Counted from the stretch's first letter, positions 14,877 to 29,521 are shown. The stretch: 64,000 bases of DNA from Halosolutus gelatinilyticus (GCF_023028105.1 NZ_CP095491.1:3842819-3906818); one strand, 5' to 3'. A program made the numbers and translations. The notes: generated by a model not told the origin, from the letters alone.

Positions 14877-17800
14877 ATGGCCGTCGAGGACAGCGACGTC
14901 GGGGGCGACCAGGAACCGAGCCACGCGCGGACGGACCGCGAGACCGACGGAACCGGAGCGGCGAGTGCCGCGTCCGGACCGTCCGGACCCGGCTCGAGCG
15001 ACGAATCCGGACCCGGAGCGCTGGCGCGGGCGCTCGCGGACGCCTGCCGCGGCGACGTCCGGTTCGACGAGTACACGCGCGTTCTCTACGCGACCGACGG
15101 GAGTATCTACGGCGCGGAACCGGCTGGAATCGTCTTCCCGCGGGACGTCGCGGACGTCCGGGCCGCCGTTCGAGTTGCGAGCGAGCACGACGTTCCGATA
15201 CTGCCCCGCGGGGCCGGCTCCTCGCTCGCCGGGCAGGCCGTGGGCCCCGGCTGCGTCGTGCTCGATCTGTCGCGTCACATGGACGAGATCCGCGAGATCG
15301 ATCCCGAGACCCGACGGGCGATCGTCCAGCCGGGGGTCGTCCAGGACGACCTAGACGACGCGCTCGAACCCCACGGGCTACGGTTCGCACCGGATCCGGC
15401 GTCGTCGAACCGGGCGACGATCGGCGGCGGGATCGGCAACAACTCCACGGGCGCCCACTCGGTGCGCTACGGCATCACCGACGCCTACGTCGAGGAGTGT
15501 GAGGTCGTCCTCGCGGACGGCTCGCAGATCCGAACCCGGGACGTCGTCCTCGACAGTCCGGAGTGGGAGCGGATCGTCGAGAAGGAGGATCGCGAGGCCG
15601 CGATCTACCGCACCGTTCGAGCGATCGTCGAGGACAACGCCGACGAGATCGATGAGCGGTATCCGACGCTCAAGCGGTGTGTCAGCGGCTACAATCTGCA
15701 AAAAGTCGTTCGGGAAGACGCCGAGGGGAACGAAGTCATCAACCTCTCGAAGCTGATCGTCGGCGCGGAAGGCACTCTGGGGGTCGTCGTCGAGGCCACG
15801 CTCTCGCTCGTCACCCGGCCCGACGAGACCGCGCTCGCCGTCTACTGCTACGACGACCTGCTCGACGCCCTCGCGGCGGTCCCCGACGCGCTCGAACTCG
15901 ACGCGAGCGCGGTCGAACTCATGGACAGCGAAGTGTTTCGCCTCGCCGCCGACTCCCAGGAGTACGCCGAGTACGCGGAGCCGATCCCCGAGGGCACCGC
16001 GGCGGCGCTGATGCTGGAGTTCGATTCCGAGGTGTTCGACGACCTCACCGACGCGATCGCGACCGCGACCGATCACCTGGTTGGAGACGGGGACGGAAGC
16101 GCTTTCGAGTCGATCGAGGCGTTCAGCGAGGCGAAACGGGACCGACTCTGGAAGCTGCGAAAGGCCGCGATTCCCCTGTTGATGGGCATGGACGGCGATC
16201 CGAAGCCGTACCCGTTCGTGGAGGACGCCTCCGTGCCGCCGGCGGAACTCGCGGAGTACGTCGCGGGGTTCCAGGAGATCCTCGACGACCACGACACGAC
16301 GGCCGCCTACTTCGCCCACGCGGGCGTCGGCACGCTGCACATCCGGCCCGTTCTCAACCTCAAGACCGAAGACGACGTCGAGAAGATGCGATCGATCGCC
16401 GACGACGTCACCTCACTCGTGGTAGAACACGAGGGCGCGTTCTCGGGCGAACACGGCGACGGCCTGGCGCGGACGGAGTTCAACCCCAAACTGTACGGCC
16501 CCGACCTGTGGGAAGCGTTCAAGGAGGTCAAGTCCGCGTTCGATCCCGACTGGCGAATGAACCCAGGCAAGGTCGTCTACCGCGACGACGACCCGACCGA
16601 CATTCGAGAGCATCTCAGGTACGGTCCCGACTACGCCTCGCTTGAACCGACCACGGCGCTCGATTTCGAGGACGACGGCGGCTTCTCGCACCTCGTGGAA
16701 CTCTGTAACGGCTGCGGTACCTGTCGCCAGACCGGGGGCGACGTGATGTGCCCCACCTACCGCGCGACCGAGGAGGAGATCGCAACTACACGCGGGCGCG
16801 CGAACCTCCTCCGGGCGGCGATCGGCGGCCAGCTCGATCCCGAGGAACTGTACTCCGATCGGTTCCAGTCCGAAGTGCTCGACCTCTGTATCGGCTGCAA
16901 GGGCTGTCAGAGCGACTGTCCAACGGGCGTCGACCTCGCGAAGCTCAAAGTCGAGGTGAAACACCAGTATCACGATCGGGAGGGGGTCTCCCTCCGCGAG
17001 CGGCTGTTCGCGAACATCGATCGACTCGCCGCCGTCGGGAGCCGTCTGGCGCCGGTCGCGAACCGCGCGGCGGGTCTCCCCGGTTCGCGGACGGTCCTCG
17101 AGAAGGCGGCCGGAATCGCTCCCGATCGATCGCTGCCGACGTTCGAACGGGAGTCGCTGGTCGACTGGTTCGCGAAGCGAGGGCCGCGGGTGGACGCCGA
17201 GTCGGCCGTCGATCGGGTCGTCCTCTACCCGGACACGGACACGAACTACTCGAATTCCGAGGTCGGAAAAGCGGCGGTCCGCGTGCTCGAGGCCGCGAAC
17301 GTCCGCGTGGTCGTTCCCGAGCTCGGTCCGACCGGTCGGGCGGCCTACTCCCAGGGGCTGCTCGACCGAGCGGCGGCGGACGGACGCGCGTTACTCGACG
17401 ACCTCGAGCCGTTCCTCGACGACGGTTGGTCGGTCTGCTTCGTCGAGCCCTCCGACGCGTCGATGGCGGTCGACGAGTACCGCTCGCTGCTCGACGACGA
17501 TCGGGTCGAGACGCTCGCGGCGAACGCCTACGACCTCTGCGAGTACCTCGACGTCAACCGGCTCGACGAGGAGCTCCCGATCGACGCGACCGACGAGCGG
17601 GTGACCTACCACGGACACTGCCACCAGAAGGCTCGCGGCACCGACCACCACGCCGTCGGCGTGCTCAGGCGCACCGGCTACGCGGTCGACCCCGTCGACT
17701 CGGGCTGCTGCGGCATGGCCGGCAGTTTCGGCTACGAGGCCGACCACTACGACCTCTCGCGGGCGATCGGGTCGATCCTGCGGGAGCAACTTTCGGAGCG

Positions 17801-17918
17801 CGGCGACGACGCGGTCGTCGCGCCGGGAACCTCCTGCCGGACGCAGATCGGCGACTTCGAGGGGTACGAGCGGCCCGACCACCCCGTGGAAGTGCTCGCG
17901 CAGGGACTCGAAGAGTAG
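14877..17918 (+). CDS. FAD-linked oxidase fused to an Fe-S subunit (D-lactate dehydrogenase type)
   Basis: 1013 residues joining two enzymes that are often separate. Residues about 60-250 form the FAD-binding PCMH domain (PRGAGSSLAG near 110), and about 280-570 the oxidase C-terminal domain. Next come two 4Fe-4S clusters (CNGCGTC near 611, CIGCKGC near 671). The end has a cysteine-rich CCG domain (HGHCHQK near 912, GCCGM near 942), as in GlpC/LutA-type proteins. The likely substrate is D-lactate or glycolate, with electrons passed to the quinone pool at the membrane. A TATA-like TTTAACTA lies 34 nt before the ATG at 14877, so the mRNA is nearly leaderless; a TTG further upstream is less likely. 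Confidence 0.9.
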   Translation: MAVEDSDVGGDQEPSHARTDRETDGTGAASAASGPSGPGSSDESGPGALARALADACRGDVRFDEYTRVLYATDGSIYGAEPAGIVFPRDVADVRAAVRVASEHDVPILPRGAGSSLAGQAVGPGCVVLDLSRHMDEIREIDPETRRAIVQPGVVQDDLDDALEPHGLRFAPDPASSNRATIGGGIGNNSTGAHSVRYGITDAYVEECEVVLADGSQIRTRDVVLDSPEWERIVEKEDREAAIYRTVRAIVEDNADEIDERYPTLKRCVSGYNLQKVVREDAEGNEVINLSKLIVGAEGTLGVVVEATLSLVTRPDETALAVYCYDDLLDALAAVPDALELDASAVELMDSEVFRLAADSQEYAEYAEPIPEGTAAALMLEFDSEVFDDLTDAIATATDHLVGDGDGSAFESIEAFSEAKRDRLWKLRKAAIPLLMGMDGDPKPYPFVEDASVPPAELAEYVAGFQEILDDHDTTAAYFAHAGVGTLHIRPVLNLKTEDDVEKMRSIADDVTSLVVEHEGAFSGEHGDGLARTEFNPKLYGPDLWEAFKEVKSAFDPDWRMNPGKVVYRDDDPTDIREHLRYGPDYASLEPTTALDFEDDGGFSHLVELCNGCGTCRQTGGDVMCPTYRATEEEIATTRGRANLLRAAIGGQLDPEELYSDRFQSEVLDLCIGCKGCQSDCPTGVDLAKLKVEVKHQYHDREGVSLRERLFANIDRLAAVGSRLAPVANRAAGLPGSRTVLEKAAGIAPDRSLPTFERESLVDWFAKRGPRVDAESAVDRVVLYPDTDTNYSNSEVGKAAVRVLEAANVRVVVPELGPTGRAAYSQGLLDRAAADGRALLDDLEPFLDDGWSVCFVEPSDASMAVDEYRSLLDDDRVETLAANAYDLCEYLDVNRLDEELPIDATDERVTYHGHCHQKARGTDHHAVGVLRRTGYAVDPVDSGCCGMAGSFGYEADHYDLSRAIGSILREQLSERGDDAVVAPGTSCRTQIGDFEGYERPDHPVEVLAQGLEE

Positions 17919-18063
17919 CGGGCGCGTCGCTCGAGGCCGACGGTCGGCGAGAGTCCCCGAACTACGCGGTCAGCACGGGGCGACGAGGTACCCGGATGGG
18001 CCGGCGAGATACGTAGCCGACGCGGTTTCGAGAGAACCCGCTCGTGATCCGCATCGAAGCGGC

Positions 18064-19323
18064 TCAGTCCGTGAAGTGCGAGCGAGCGACGGAAACGGTC
18101 CGATCGCCGAGCGCGAACGACTCGACCAGCCGCTGGACGAGACGCGAACGCGGGACCGCCCATCCGAACGCCGTCGCCGACCCGCGGACTACCTGCGGGG
18201 GAACGTACGCGCCGTACTTCAGCCAAAACGCGAAGTTGTCCGCGGCGCGCCGCTGCAGCGAGATGACGCGTTCGACGCTCGGACGCCGCCGCGTTTCGAA
18301 CTCGCGAAGCGCCTGCCGGGACAGGGTACCCGCGGACTCGTCGAGAGCCCCGACGAGGAGGTCGTGAGCGACGACGGCGTCCTCGACGGCGAGGGGGTTT
18401 CCCTGTGCTCCGATCGGGCTCGCAACGTGGGCGGCGTCGCCGAGCAGCAGGAGGCCGTCACGGGTCCACGCGTCCGCGAGTCCCGGCGCGACGTCCAGAA
18501 GCGTGGTATCGCGGAAGCCGTCCAGATGGGCACCGATCGCCCCGGCGACCGCCGGATCGATCGCCGCTACTCGAGCCCGGAACGCGTCGAAGCCCGCATC
18601 CCTGATCGCGGGCCACTCGCCGTTTCGGACGAGGTAGCCGATCTGGAGTTCGCCGCCGCCCAGTCCGAAGTACACGAGGATGCCGTCGCGATCGATTCGC
18701 CCCTGGGTGCTGGCGTCGACCACCCCTCGCGGCAGCTTGAACCAGACGAGGTCGATCGGCGACTCGACCAGACCGGGGTCGATGTCGGCGCTCGAGCGAA
18801 CGGTCGAGTACCGACCGTCGGCGCCCACCGCGACGGGCGCCTCGAATCGGATCTCCTGGTCGACCTCGCGATTGCGAGCCCGAACTCCCTCAACGCCGCC
18901 CGATCCGTCCCGCACGATACCCGTAACGGCCGTTGCAGGGTGGAAGGAAAAGCCGTCGTAAGTCTCGGCGCGATCGACGAGACGCTCGAGCAACGCCGGC
19001 TGCTCCATCAGCAGCGCGTAGGGATAGTCCGTCTCGAGGAGGTCGAAGTCGAGCACCGTGACCTCCTCGCCGTAGAGCGAGAACGATCCCTCGGTGACGG
19101 TCTCGTGGGCGAGATCGAGAACGTCGTCGAGGACGTCCATCTCGTCGAACAACCGAATGACGCCCGGATTCCAGCCGAACCCTCTGTATTCCCGTTCGAA
19201 GGTCGCGGCCCGTTCGACGAGCGCGACGTCCACGCCGCTCCGCGCGAGGAGGTACCCGAGAACGGCACCGCCGGGCCCACAGCCGACGATAACGACGTCA
19301 GCGCGCTCGGTTCTGTCGGCCAT
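18064..19323 (-). CDS. FAD-dependent monooxygenase (UbiH/PHBH-like)
   Basis: 419 residues. The FAD-binding motifs are present in order: GCGPGGAVLG at 14-23, GADGRYSTVR near 167-176, and GDAAHVASPIGAQG starting near 295, which closes over the flavin. This is the class A aromatic hydroxylase fold shared with ubiquinone, menaquinone and antibiotic-modifying hydroxylases. No membrane segment except a weak hydrophobic C-terminal third. The substrate is unknown. It converges on the D-lactate-type dehydrogenase. Confidence 0.88.
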   Translation of the reverse strand: MADRTERADVVIVGCGPGGAVLGYLLARSGVDVALVERAATFEREYRGFGWNPGVIRLFDEMDVLDDVLDLAHETVTEGSFSLYGEEVTVLDFDLLETDYPYALLMEQPALLERLVDRAETYDGFSFHPATAVTGIVRDGSGGVEGVRARNREVDQEIRFEAPVAVGADGRYSTVRSSADIDPGLVESPIDLVWFKLPRGVVDASTQGRIDRDGILVYFGLGGGELQIGYLVRNGEWPAIRDAGFDAFRARVAAIDPAVAGAIGAHLDGFRDTTLLDVAPGLADAWTRDGLLLLGDAAHVASPIGAQGNPLAVEDAVVAHDLLVGALDESAGTLSRQALREFETRRRPSVERVISLQRRAADNFAFWLKYGAYVPPQVVRGSATAFGWAVPRSRLVQRLVESFALGDRTVSVARSHFTD

Positions 19324-19554
19324 ACCGCTCCTTCGTCCGGCGGACAGTTATAGTTCCTCTCGAAGAAGGACCGATTATGCGACGGATCGTCAGAATCTCC
19401 GGAACGCGACTACTGGCGCCGTTCGGCGCGCTCCTCGTCGATCGATGCTCTCGCCTCCTGCGTCGACTCCGCCACCGCTAAATATCGGCGAGTTACGCGC
19501 CGTCTGCGTGCATTCAAAACAGTGATACGTAAGTGGATCTAACAGGAACGAACT

Positions 19555-19755
19555 GTGCGAGAAACGGTCTACCGAATCGGCATCGGATTGTATCTTCTGT
19601 GGCTTCTGTCGGTGGTACTGCTCATCCTCGGTCGGTACTCGTTCGTCCCGCTGTTCGATGTCGTCCGTACCAGTGTCGTGTTTGGCGCGGCCGTTCTGAC
19701 CCTCTTTGGTGCCGGTCGACTGGCCCGAACCGGCTATCGTCGACTCGCGAGGTGA
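19555..19755 (+). CDS. Small two-helix membrane protein
   Basis: 66 residues starting with GTG at 19555. Two hydrophobic segments, LYLLWLLSVVLLILG (about 12-27) and VVFGAAVLTLFGAG (about 41-54), end in a basic tail (GYRRLAR), which would place both ends inside by the positive-inside rule. The family was not recognised. The hydrophobic pattern and clean start make it plausible, but no neighbour supports it. Confidence 0.5.
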   Translation: MRETVYRIGIGLYLLWLLSVVLLILGRYSFVPLFDVVRTSVVFGAAVLTLFGAGRLARTGYRRLAR

Positions 19756-19928
19756 GGGGGTCGCAGGATGCACGTACCGAGTTCGTATCGCCCGTCAGAG
19801 GTACTCCGCGAGCAGGAGAGACGACTCTTGTCGGCTTTTCCACGGGGCGGCCGCTGCGAAACGCATCTCGAACGGCACACCTGCCGAGCGCGCTTACTGA
19901 TAACCGGCGGGATCGTCGGGAACGCGGT

Positions 19929-20552
19929 TCAACCGGTCCGTTCGTCCCCGCGGTACGCCGGCCGATAACAGTGAAGGACGTTACCGTTTTCGAAGGGGCG
20001 GGTGCGCTCGAGGGTCAACTCGAGATCGTCGACCAGCCCGTCGAACAGCGTCCGTCCCTCGCCTAACAGGATCGGATTCACCATGATTCGGAGTTCGTCG
20101 ACCAGTCCCGCCTCGAGCATCGAGACCGTTAGTTCGGAGCTGCCGAAGATCGCGAGGTCGTCGCCCGGCTCCCGTTTGAGTCTCGCGACCTCCTCGATGA
20201 CGTTCCCCGTTACGAGTCTCGCGTTGTTCCAGTCCGCTTCGTCCAGGGTCGTCGAGACGACGACTTTGGGTTTACTGTTCATCCGATCGGCGACGGCGGG
20301 CGCGTCGGCGGAAGCGTTCGGCCAGTAGCTCACCATCCCCTCGTACGTGACCCGCCCGAACAGGAGCACTCCGATCTCGTCCAGTTGTTCGACGGCGAAT
20401 TCGGTGAACTCGTCGTCCACGTTGTGCCAGTCCAGTTCGCGGTTCGGCCCCTCGAAAAACCCGTCGAGTGACACCATCTCGAAGGCGAACAATTCGCGTT
20501 CGAAATCCGTCACGGACGACCGTCGGGAAGCGCGAGTTCCGTCGTTCGCCAT
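19929..20552 (-). CDS. Dihydrofolate reductase-like (RibD C-terminal domain) protein
   Basis: 207 residues from the ATG at 20552. The DHFR/RibD-C fold is indicated by VSLDGFFEGPNRELDW near the start, GVLLFGRVTYEGM (substrate/NADPH loop), the dinucleotide part IFGSSELTVSMLEAGLVDEL, and the family end LGEGRTLFDG. This is the YyaP/YwjB group of stand-alone reductases whose substrates are unknown; it is not proven to reduce folate or the riboflavin intermediate. The frame extends upstream by 43 residues of Arg-rich sequence, which I reject. Confidence 0.88.
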   Translation of the reverse strand: MANDGTRASRRSSVTDFERELFAFEMVSLDGFFEGPNRELDWHNVDDEFTEFAVEQLDEIGVLLFGRVTYEGMVSYWPNASADAPAVADRMNSKPKVVVSTTLDEADWNNARLVTGNVIEEVARLKREPGDDLAIFGSSELTVSMLEAGLVDELRIMVNPILLGEGRTLFDGLVDDLELTLERTRPFENGNVLHCYRPAYRGDERTG

Positions 20553-20794
20553 AGTGCGACTACGCGTTCTGACTAGATAAGGCACACCGTCCGTACGGCG
20601 ACCCCGTTTCGAACGGATCGTCGAGGCGTCCACCGTACGCTCGGCCGCGAACAGCGCAATCTCTCGCAGACAGTACCGCACCGAACGTCGCGACCGCCCC
20701 GACGACGGAAGCGCTCGCCATCGGATCGTGTTCGGCCCGTTGCTCCGCCTCGGGATCGGTGCGGTCTTGTGGCGTCGCGTCGATACGTTCGGTC

Positions 20795-21061
20795 ATGCCA
20801 GTGCCGAAATCCGAGTTCGATCGGCTCCCACCCTGTGACTTCTACACGCCGGCGGAGCTGCTCGAGGACGACCAGATGTACACCGTCTACGAGATCGCCC
20901 GCCTGTTGCAGGGGCTCGACCCCGACGCGGAGATCGATCGGGAGACCGAGGATATCCTGCTCGACTGGGCGATCCCCTGGATCATGACGAACGCCGACGA
21001 CCTCGTGGTCGCCGAACCGCGAACCGACGACGAGCCCGGCTACTACGGTCTGGACGAATGA
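20795..21061 (+). CDS. DUF5827 family protein
   Basis: 88 residues, start MPVPKSEFDRLPPCDFYTPA. The length and the middle MYTVYEIARLLQGLDPD match my memory of the haloarchaea-only family DUF5827. No known function. Its stop overlaps the start of the following P-loop gene (ATGA at 21058-21061), so the two are probably translated together and may work together. Confidence 0.75.
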   Translation: MPVPKSEFDRLPPCDFYTPAELLEDDQMYTVYEIARLLQGLDPDAEIDRETEDILLDWAIPWIMTNADDLVVAEPRTDDEPGYYGLDE

Positions 21062-21894
21062 TCCTCCTCGTGGTCGGTGCCGATCGCGTCGACGCGGGCA
21101 AGACGACGTTTTCGGTCGGACTGCTCGAACGAACCGGCGCCGCGGGGTACAAGCCGCGAGCCGGCAACGACTACTGGTTCGACCACGACGACTGCCGGAC
21201 GGCGCTCGCGGACGGCCGCCTCTACGGGAAGGACGCGGCCAGCCTCGCCGCCGCGGAGGGGCGCGACAGCTCTCCCGAACGGCTCAATCCCGTCCACAGA
21301 CTGTGGCGGCCCGCTCCCGGCGGCGGAACCGGGTTGCTCGGCCGATCGGACCGCGAGTTCCTCATCGATCGAGTCGGCCGTCCGGGGACGGACCTGGGCG
21401 TGACGTACGTTCGAAACGCGACCGTCGACCTCCCGGACGCGATCGCCGACGCGCTGTCGCTCGCGGAGGCCGTGCCGGTCGAGACGATCGACGACTTAAA
21501 CGTCATCATGCGACAGCGGTACGTTCCCGCATTCGAGAACCTCGCAGCAGAGATCGAGACCGCGGATCTCGCGGTGGTCGAATCGTACGGCGATATCGCA
21601 CGCCCTCTCGACGCGCTCGACCCCGCCGCGATCGCCGCCGTCGCGGTCGTCGAACCCGGACGCGCCAGAATCTACCCCGGAAACCGATACTGTCGCGCCT
21701 GCGAGGTCGCCAGTTCCAGCCCGAGAGACGGCTACCTCGAGAAACGCGTCCCCGACGTCTGCGAGTACCTGGAACCGGTCGATCGCGTCCGATTGCCGCC
21801 GCTAGGAAGCGACGGGCGATCGACGCCGGAACTGATCGCCGACGCCTACGAACCGGCGTACGATGCGCTGTTAGACGCCGCGAGACGCGTCTGA
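21058..21894 (+). CDS. P-loop ATPase, dethiobiotin-synthetase-like
   Basis: 278 residues. The N-terminus MILLVVGADRVDAGKTT is a P-loop of the DTBS/MinD-like type, one residue longer than usual between the first Gly and GKT. Charged residues after GYKPRAGNDYW resemble the substrate loop of dethiobiotin synthetase. A Cys pair (YCRACEV) in the C-terminal third is unusual for that enzyme, and no biotin gene is nearby, so biotin synthesis should not be assumed. Translationally coupled to the DUF5827 gene. Confidence 0.7.
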   Translation: MILLVVGADRVDAGKTTFSVGLLERTGAAGYKPRAGNDYWFDHDDCRTALADGRLYGKDAASLAAAEGRDSSPERLNPVHRLWRPAPGGGTGLLGRSDREFLIDRVGRPGTDLGVTYVRNATVDLPDAIADALSLAEAVPVETIDDLNVIMRQRYVPAFENLAAEIETADLAVVESYGDIARPLDALDPAAIAAVAVVEPGRARIYPGNRYCRACEVASSSPRDGYLEKRVPDVCEYLEPVDRVRLPPLGSDGRSTPELIADAYEPAYDALLDAARRV

Positions 21895-21916
21895 TCCGCA
21901 TCGAGAATTCGCGTCC

Positions 21917-22495
21917 CTACACCTGCCGCGCCATCTGTGCCGACAGTTCGACGTGATCGTACGGGTCTCGCGTCACACTCGGTCCGTGGCCCGTGTGCAT
22001 CTCCCCGAGGTTCTCGTCGATCCGCTCGAGGAGCCGATCGATGCTCTCGATCAACGTCGCCCGATCGCCCTCTTCGAGGTCCGTACGACCGAAACTGCCG
22101 TTCTGGAAGACGAGGTCGCCCGCGAACAGCACGCCCGCGTCAGCCGCGTAGAAGCACAGATGATCGTCCTTGTGGCCGGGCGTGTGCAGTGCGACGTACT
22201 CGTCGTCGCCCAATCGAACGACCTCCTCGTCGCCGATGGCGTGATCGACTCCCTCGATCGACGCGTCGTACCCCCAGGCATCGACGTCGAAGGCGTCTTT
22301 TACGGCGTCCAGGTTGCCGACGTGATCCGGATGGGTGTGCGTGAGTACGACCGCATCGAGGTCGTCGACGCGCGATCGGATCGCCCCGGTGACGTCGAAA
22401 TTCGCGCCCGGATCGACGACGACGGTTCGATCGCCCGTGACGAGATAGACGTTACTCGTGAACGCCTGGACACTCTTCGCGAGGTTAGTGATCAT
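21917..22495 (-). CDS. Metallo-beta-lactamase fold hydrolase
   Basis: 192 residues. The metal site is complete: HTHPDH at 53-58, then the HTPGHKDDH loop, GDLVF, and a final GHGP. This is the glyoxalase II-like branch of the superfamily, usually thioester or sulfur-compound hydrolases in the cytoplasm; the exact substrate cannot be told. It converges on the P-loop gene (22 nt apart) and diverges from the membrane regulator. Confidence 0.88.
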   Translation of the reverse strand: MITNLAKSVQAFTSNVYLVTGDRTVVVDPGANFDVTGAIRSRVDDLDAVVLTHTHPDHVGNLDAVKDAFDVDAWGYDASIEGVDHAIGDEEVVRLGDDEYVALHTPGHKDDHLCFYAADAGVLFAGDLVFQNGSFGRTDLEEGDRATLIESIDRLLERIDENLGEMHTGHGPSVTRDPYDHVELSAQMARQV

Positions 22496-22690
22496 GCTCG
22501 CGGATAGACGGTCGACCCGCTTGTGCGTATCGACGTGGCCACCGACGATCTCCGGTTCGGTTCCGCGACGAACGCGTCCGCGACGGCCTCGTACGTCACC
22601 GAATCGGACGGAGTAGGCTGTAAACGGGCCGTTACCGTACGATAACCCTATTCACAAGGATTTTTAGCTTCGGCACGTAGTGATAGACGA

Positions 22691-23920
22691 ATGATTCGGC
22701 CGGGCTTTGTTGGATTCGTTGCTCTCATCGTGGTCGTGACGGTCGCCGGTGTCGGCGGGCCGATGGCGATCGCAGGCGCAACCACCGCTCCACAGGACGA
22801 TCCCAACTCCATCTCTTCCTCCGCTGCCGTCGAATCGGCGGCGTACACCTTGGCCGATAGTCAATCGCAGGAATTTGACGAGACGAAGTTCGAGATCACC
22901 GTCTACGAGAACGGCACCGCGACGTGGACGTTCCGATACGAAAAAGAACTCAACGGGTCCGACGAAGAGGACGCCTTCGAGACGTTCGCCGAGCGGTTCG
23001 AGAACGAAGAGACTCCCCTCTACGATACCTTCACGAGTATGGCGGACAACCTGACCAAAGCAGGTGTCGCCGAAACCGATCGAGAGATGGAGGCGAGCGA
23101 TTTCAACCGGAGCGCAGGAGTCGAAGAGCAATTTCCGGGCGGCAACCAGATTGGCGTCGTCGAAATGTCGTTCACGTGGGACGGGTTCGCAGCCGTCGAA
23201 GACGGCTCGGTCGTCGTCGGTGACGTGTTCCGCAACATCAACCTCGGGCCCGATCAGCAGATCGTCGTTCGAGCGGGCGGTAACCTCGTCTTCGAATACG
23301 TCGCCCCGGACGACGCGCGGTACGCCACCACCGATCTCGAAGACGCCAACGAAGTGGTGTGGTTGGGCGAACAGGAGTTTCTCAACGGCCACCCACGGGT
23401 CGTCTTCGACGATCCTGCGGTCGACAGCGGGCACAACGCGGACGGCCCCCTATCGACGCTGACCGACGGCGAGAATTCTCTCCCGTGGCCGCTTCTCCTG
23501 CTCGTTGTTTTCTTCGGCCTCGTCGGCGCAGTCGTCTGGTACCGGTGGACCGACCGCGACCGATCAGCGGGAGACGACGCGGCCGCCCCGTCGTCGGGTC
23601 CGCCCGCAGCGCCGGATGAGACAGCATCCGCCGGCGACGAACCGGGGACGAGCGCCGACGCATCGACGGACGACGTCCTTCCCGACGAGGAACTCCTCAC
23701 CGACGAAGACCGGGTCGTCAAGCTCATTCGCGAGAACGGCGGCCGGATGAAACAGGTCAACATCGTCGAGGAAACCGGCTGGTCGAAATCCAAGGTCAGC
23801 ATGCTCCTCTCGGATATGGAAGACGAAGGCACGATCAGCAAACTTCGCGTCGGTCGCGAGAACATCATCAGCCTCGAAGGGTTCGAACCCGAGGCTACGA
23901 AGTCACCCTTCGAGGAGTAG
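22691..23920 (+). CDS. Membrane-tethered winged-helix regulator
   Basis: 409 residues. An N-terminal signal-like segment (about 5-28) is followed by an outside domain of about 200 residues, rich in acidic and aromatic residues. A transmembrane helix (LPWPLLLLVVFFGLVGAVV, about 264-282) follows, then a Pro/Ala/Asp linker. The end is a cytoplasmic winged helix (about 340-400) with the segment QVNIVEETGWSKSKVSMLLSD-like pattern of DUF7343/MarR-type readers. Such proteins are common in haloarchaea and may pass an external signal directly to DNA. What it senses and its targets are unknown. A TATA-like box is hard to place before the ATG. Confidence 0.8.
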   Translation: MIRPGFVGFVALIVVVTVAGVGGPMAIAGATTAPQDDPNSISSSAAVESAAYTLADSQSQEFDETKFEITVYENGTATWTFRYEKELNGSDEEDAFETFAERFENEETPLYDTFTSMADNLTKAGVAETDREMEASDFNRSAGVEEQFPGGNQIGVVEMSFTWDGFAAVEDGSVVVGDVFRNINLGPDQQIVVRAGGNLVFEYVAPDDARYATTDLEDANEVVWLGEQEFLNGHPRVVFDDPAVDSGHNADGPLSTLTDGENSLPWPLLLLVVFFGLVGAVVWYRWTDRDRSAGDDAAAPSSGPPAAPDETASAGDEPGTSADASTDDVLPDEELLTDEDRVVKLIRENGGRMKQVNIVEETGWSKSKVSMLLSDMEDEGTISKLRVGRENIISLEGFEPEATKSPFEE

Positions 23921-24071
23921 CCGCGTTCGTTCGACGAGTTTCCCGCCTCGATCGACGCGTCCCCGTATCGCCCCAGCGAGCCGACCGTGCGTGTTATCGT
24001 CGGTCACTCCAGAAACGAAACGGAATGCTTAAACATCGCTCCGCGCTACGAACGAATGCGAAACGACGCAC

Positions 24072-26122
<2,051 letters not shown>

Positions 26123-26187
26123 ACAGACCGGGACCACCCCGACGGGGTGGCCCACCACGTCCAACCGTTCGATCGACCGTCGCATGG

Positions 26188-26221
26188 CCGATCGGGCACC
26201 TTTGAACTGTCGAGGCTAACA
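26188..26221 (+). other. 3' half of the 16S bulge-helix-bulge processing stem
   Basis: CCGATCGGG (26188-26196), CACC (26197-26200), bulge TTT (26201-26203) and GAACTGTCGAGGCTAACA (26204-26221) complete the stem whose other strand is at 24526-24559. All positions pair. Confidence 0.92.
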
Positions 26222-26266
26222 CTTGCTCCTCGCTCGACCGGGCCGATCGCTTCGGTTGGGGAGGGT

Positions 26267-26338
26267 GGGCCCATAGCTCAGTGGTAGAGTGCCTCCTTTG
26301 CAAGGAGGATGCCCAGGGTTCGAATCCCTGTGGGTCCA
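26267..26338 (+). tRNA. tRNA-Ala (anticodon UGC) in the 16S-23S spacer
   Basis: 72 nt. The acceptor GGGCCCA pairs with TGGGTCC (with one G-T pair), followed by discriminator A. The anticodon stem CCTCC/GGAGG encloses TTTGCAA, anticodon TGC. The T loop is TTCGAAT. Spacer tRNA-Ala is the standard archaeal arrangement. CCA is not encoded. Confidence 0.97.
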
Positions 26339-26492
26339 TGTCTCGGAGCGGATCGAGATCGAGTCCCTTAAGTGGGACAGACGTCTTCGATTCACTCCGA
26401 ACGAAACCGATGCACCATCCCGCGCAAGCGTGGGTGGGAAGGGTTAATGCACGCTTGGCAGTCTCCAAGCGTGCAGATGAGACCGTGTGTAC

Positions 26493-26521
26493 GTGTAGTC
26501 CAGGCGTCCACTGGACCCGTT
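26493..26521 (+). other. 5' half of the 23S bulge-helix-bulge processing stem
   Basis: GTGTAGTCCAG (26493-26503) pairs with 29540-29550. The 4-bp helix GCGT (26504-26507) pairs with ACGT (29533-29536, one G-T pair). The bulge CCA (26508-26510) is opposite the AAA bulge, and CTGGACCCGTT (26511-26521) pairs with 29522-29532. It has the same endonuclease geometry as the 16S stem. Confidence 0.92.
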
Positions 26522-26567
26522 CCCGGGTCACTCAGTTGCACTTCGGTGCAACACCAGATCCGACGAA

Positions 26568-29481
<2,914 letters not shown>

Positions 29482-29521
29482 AATCATACATTACGTTACA
29501 TTGGATCTGCACTGGCCCGGA

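Noticed and set aside
20560..20796. 78-codon minus-strand frame whose ATG overlaps the DUF5827 ATG (shared CATG)
   Set aside because: The first part looks weakly coding, but the last third is Arg/Gly-rich with no family pattern. A divergent pair sharing start bases would leave no room for promoters.
22500..22690. Short GTG-started frame just upstream of the MBL gene on the minus strand
   Set aside because: Only 34 codons, with poor codon use and no motif; possibly a gene remnant but not supportable.
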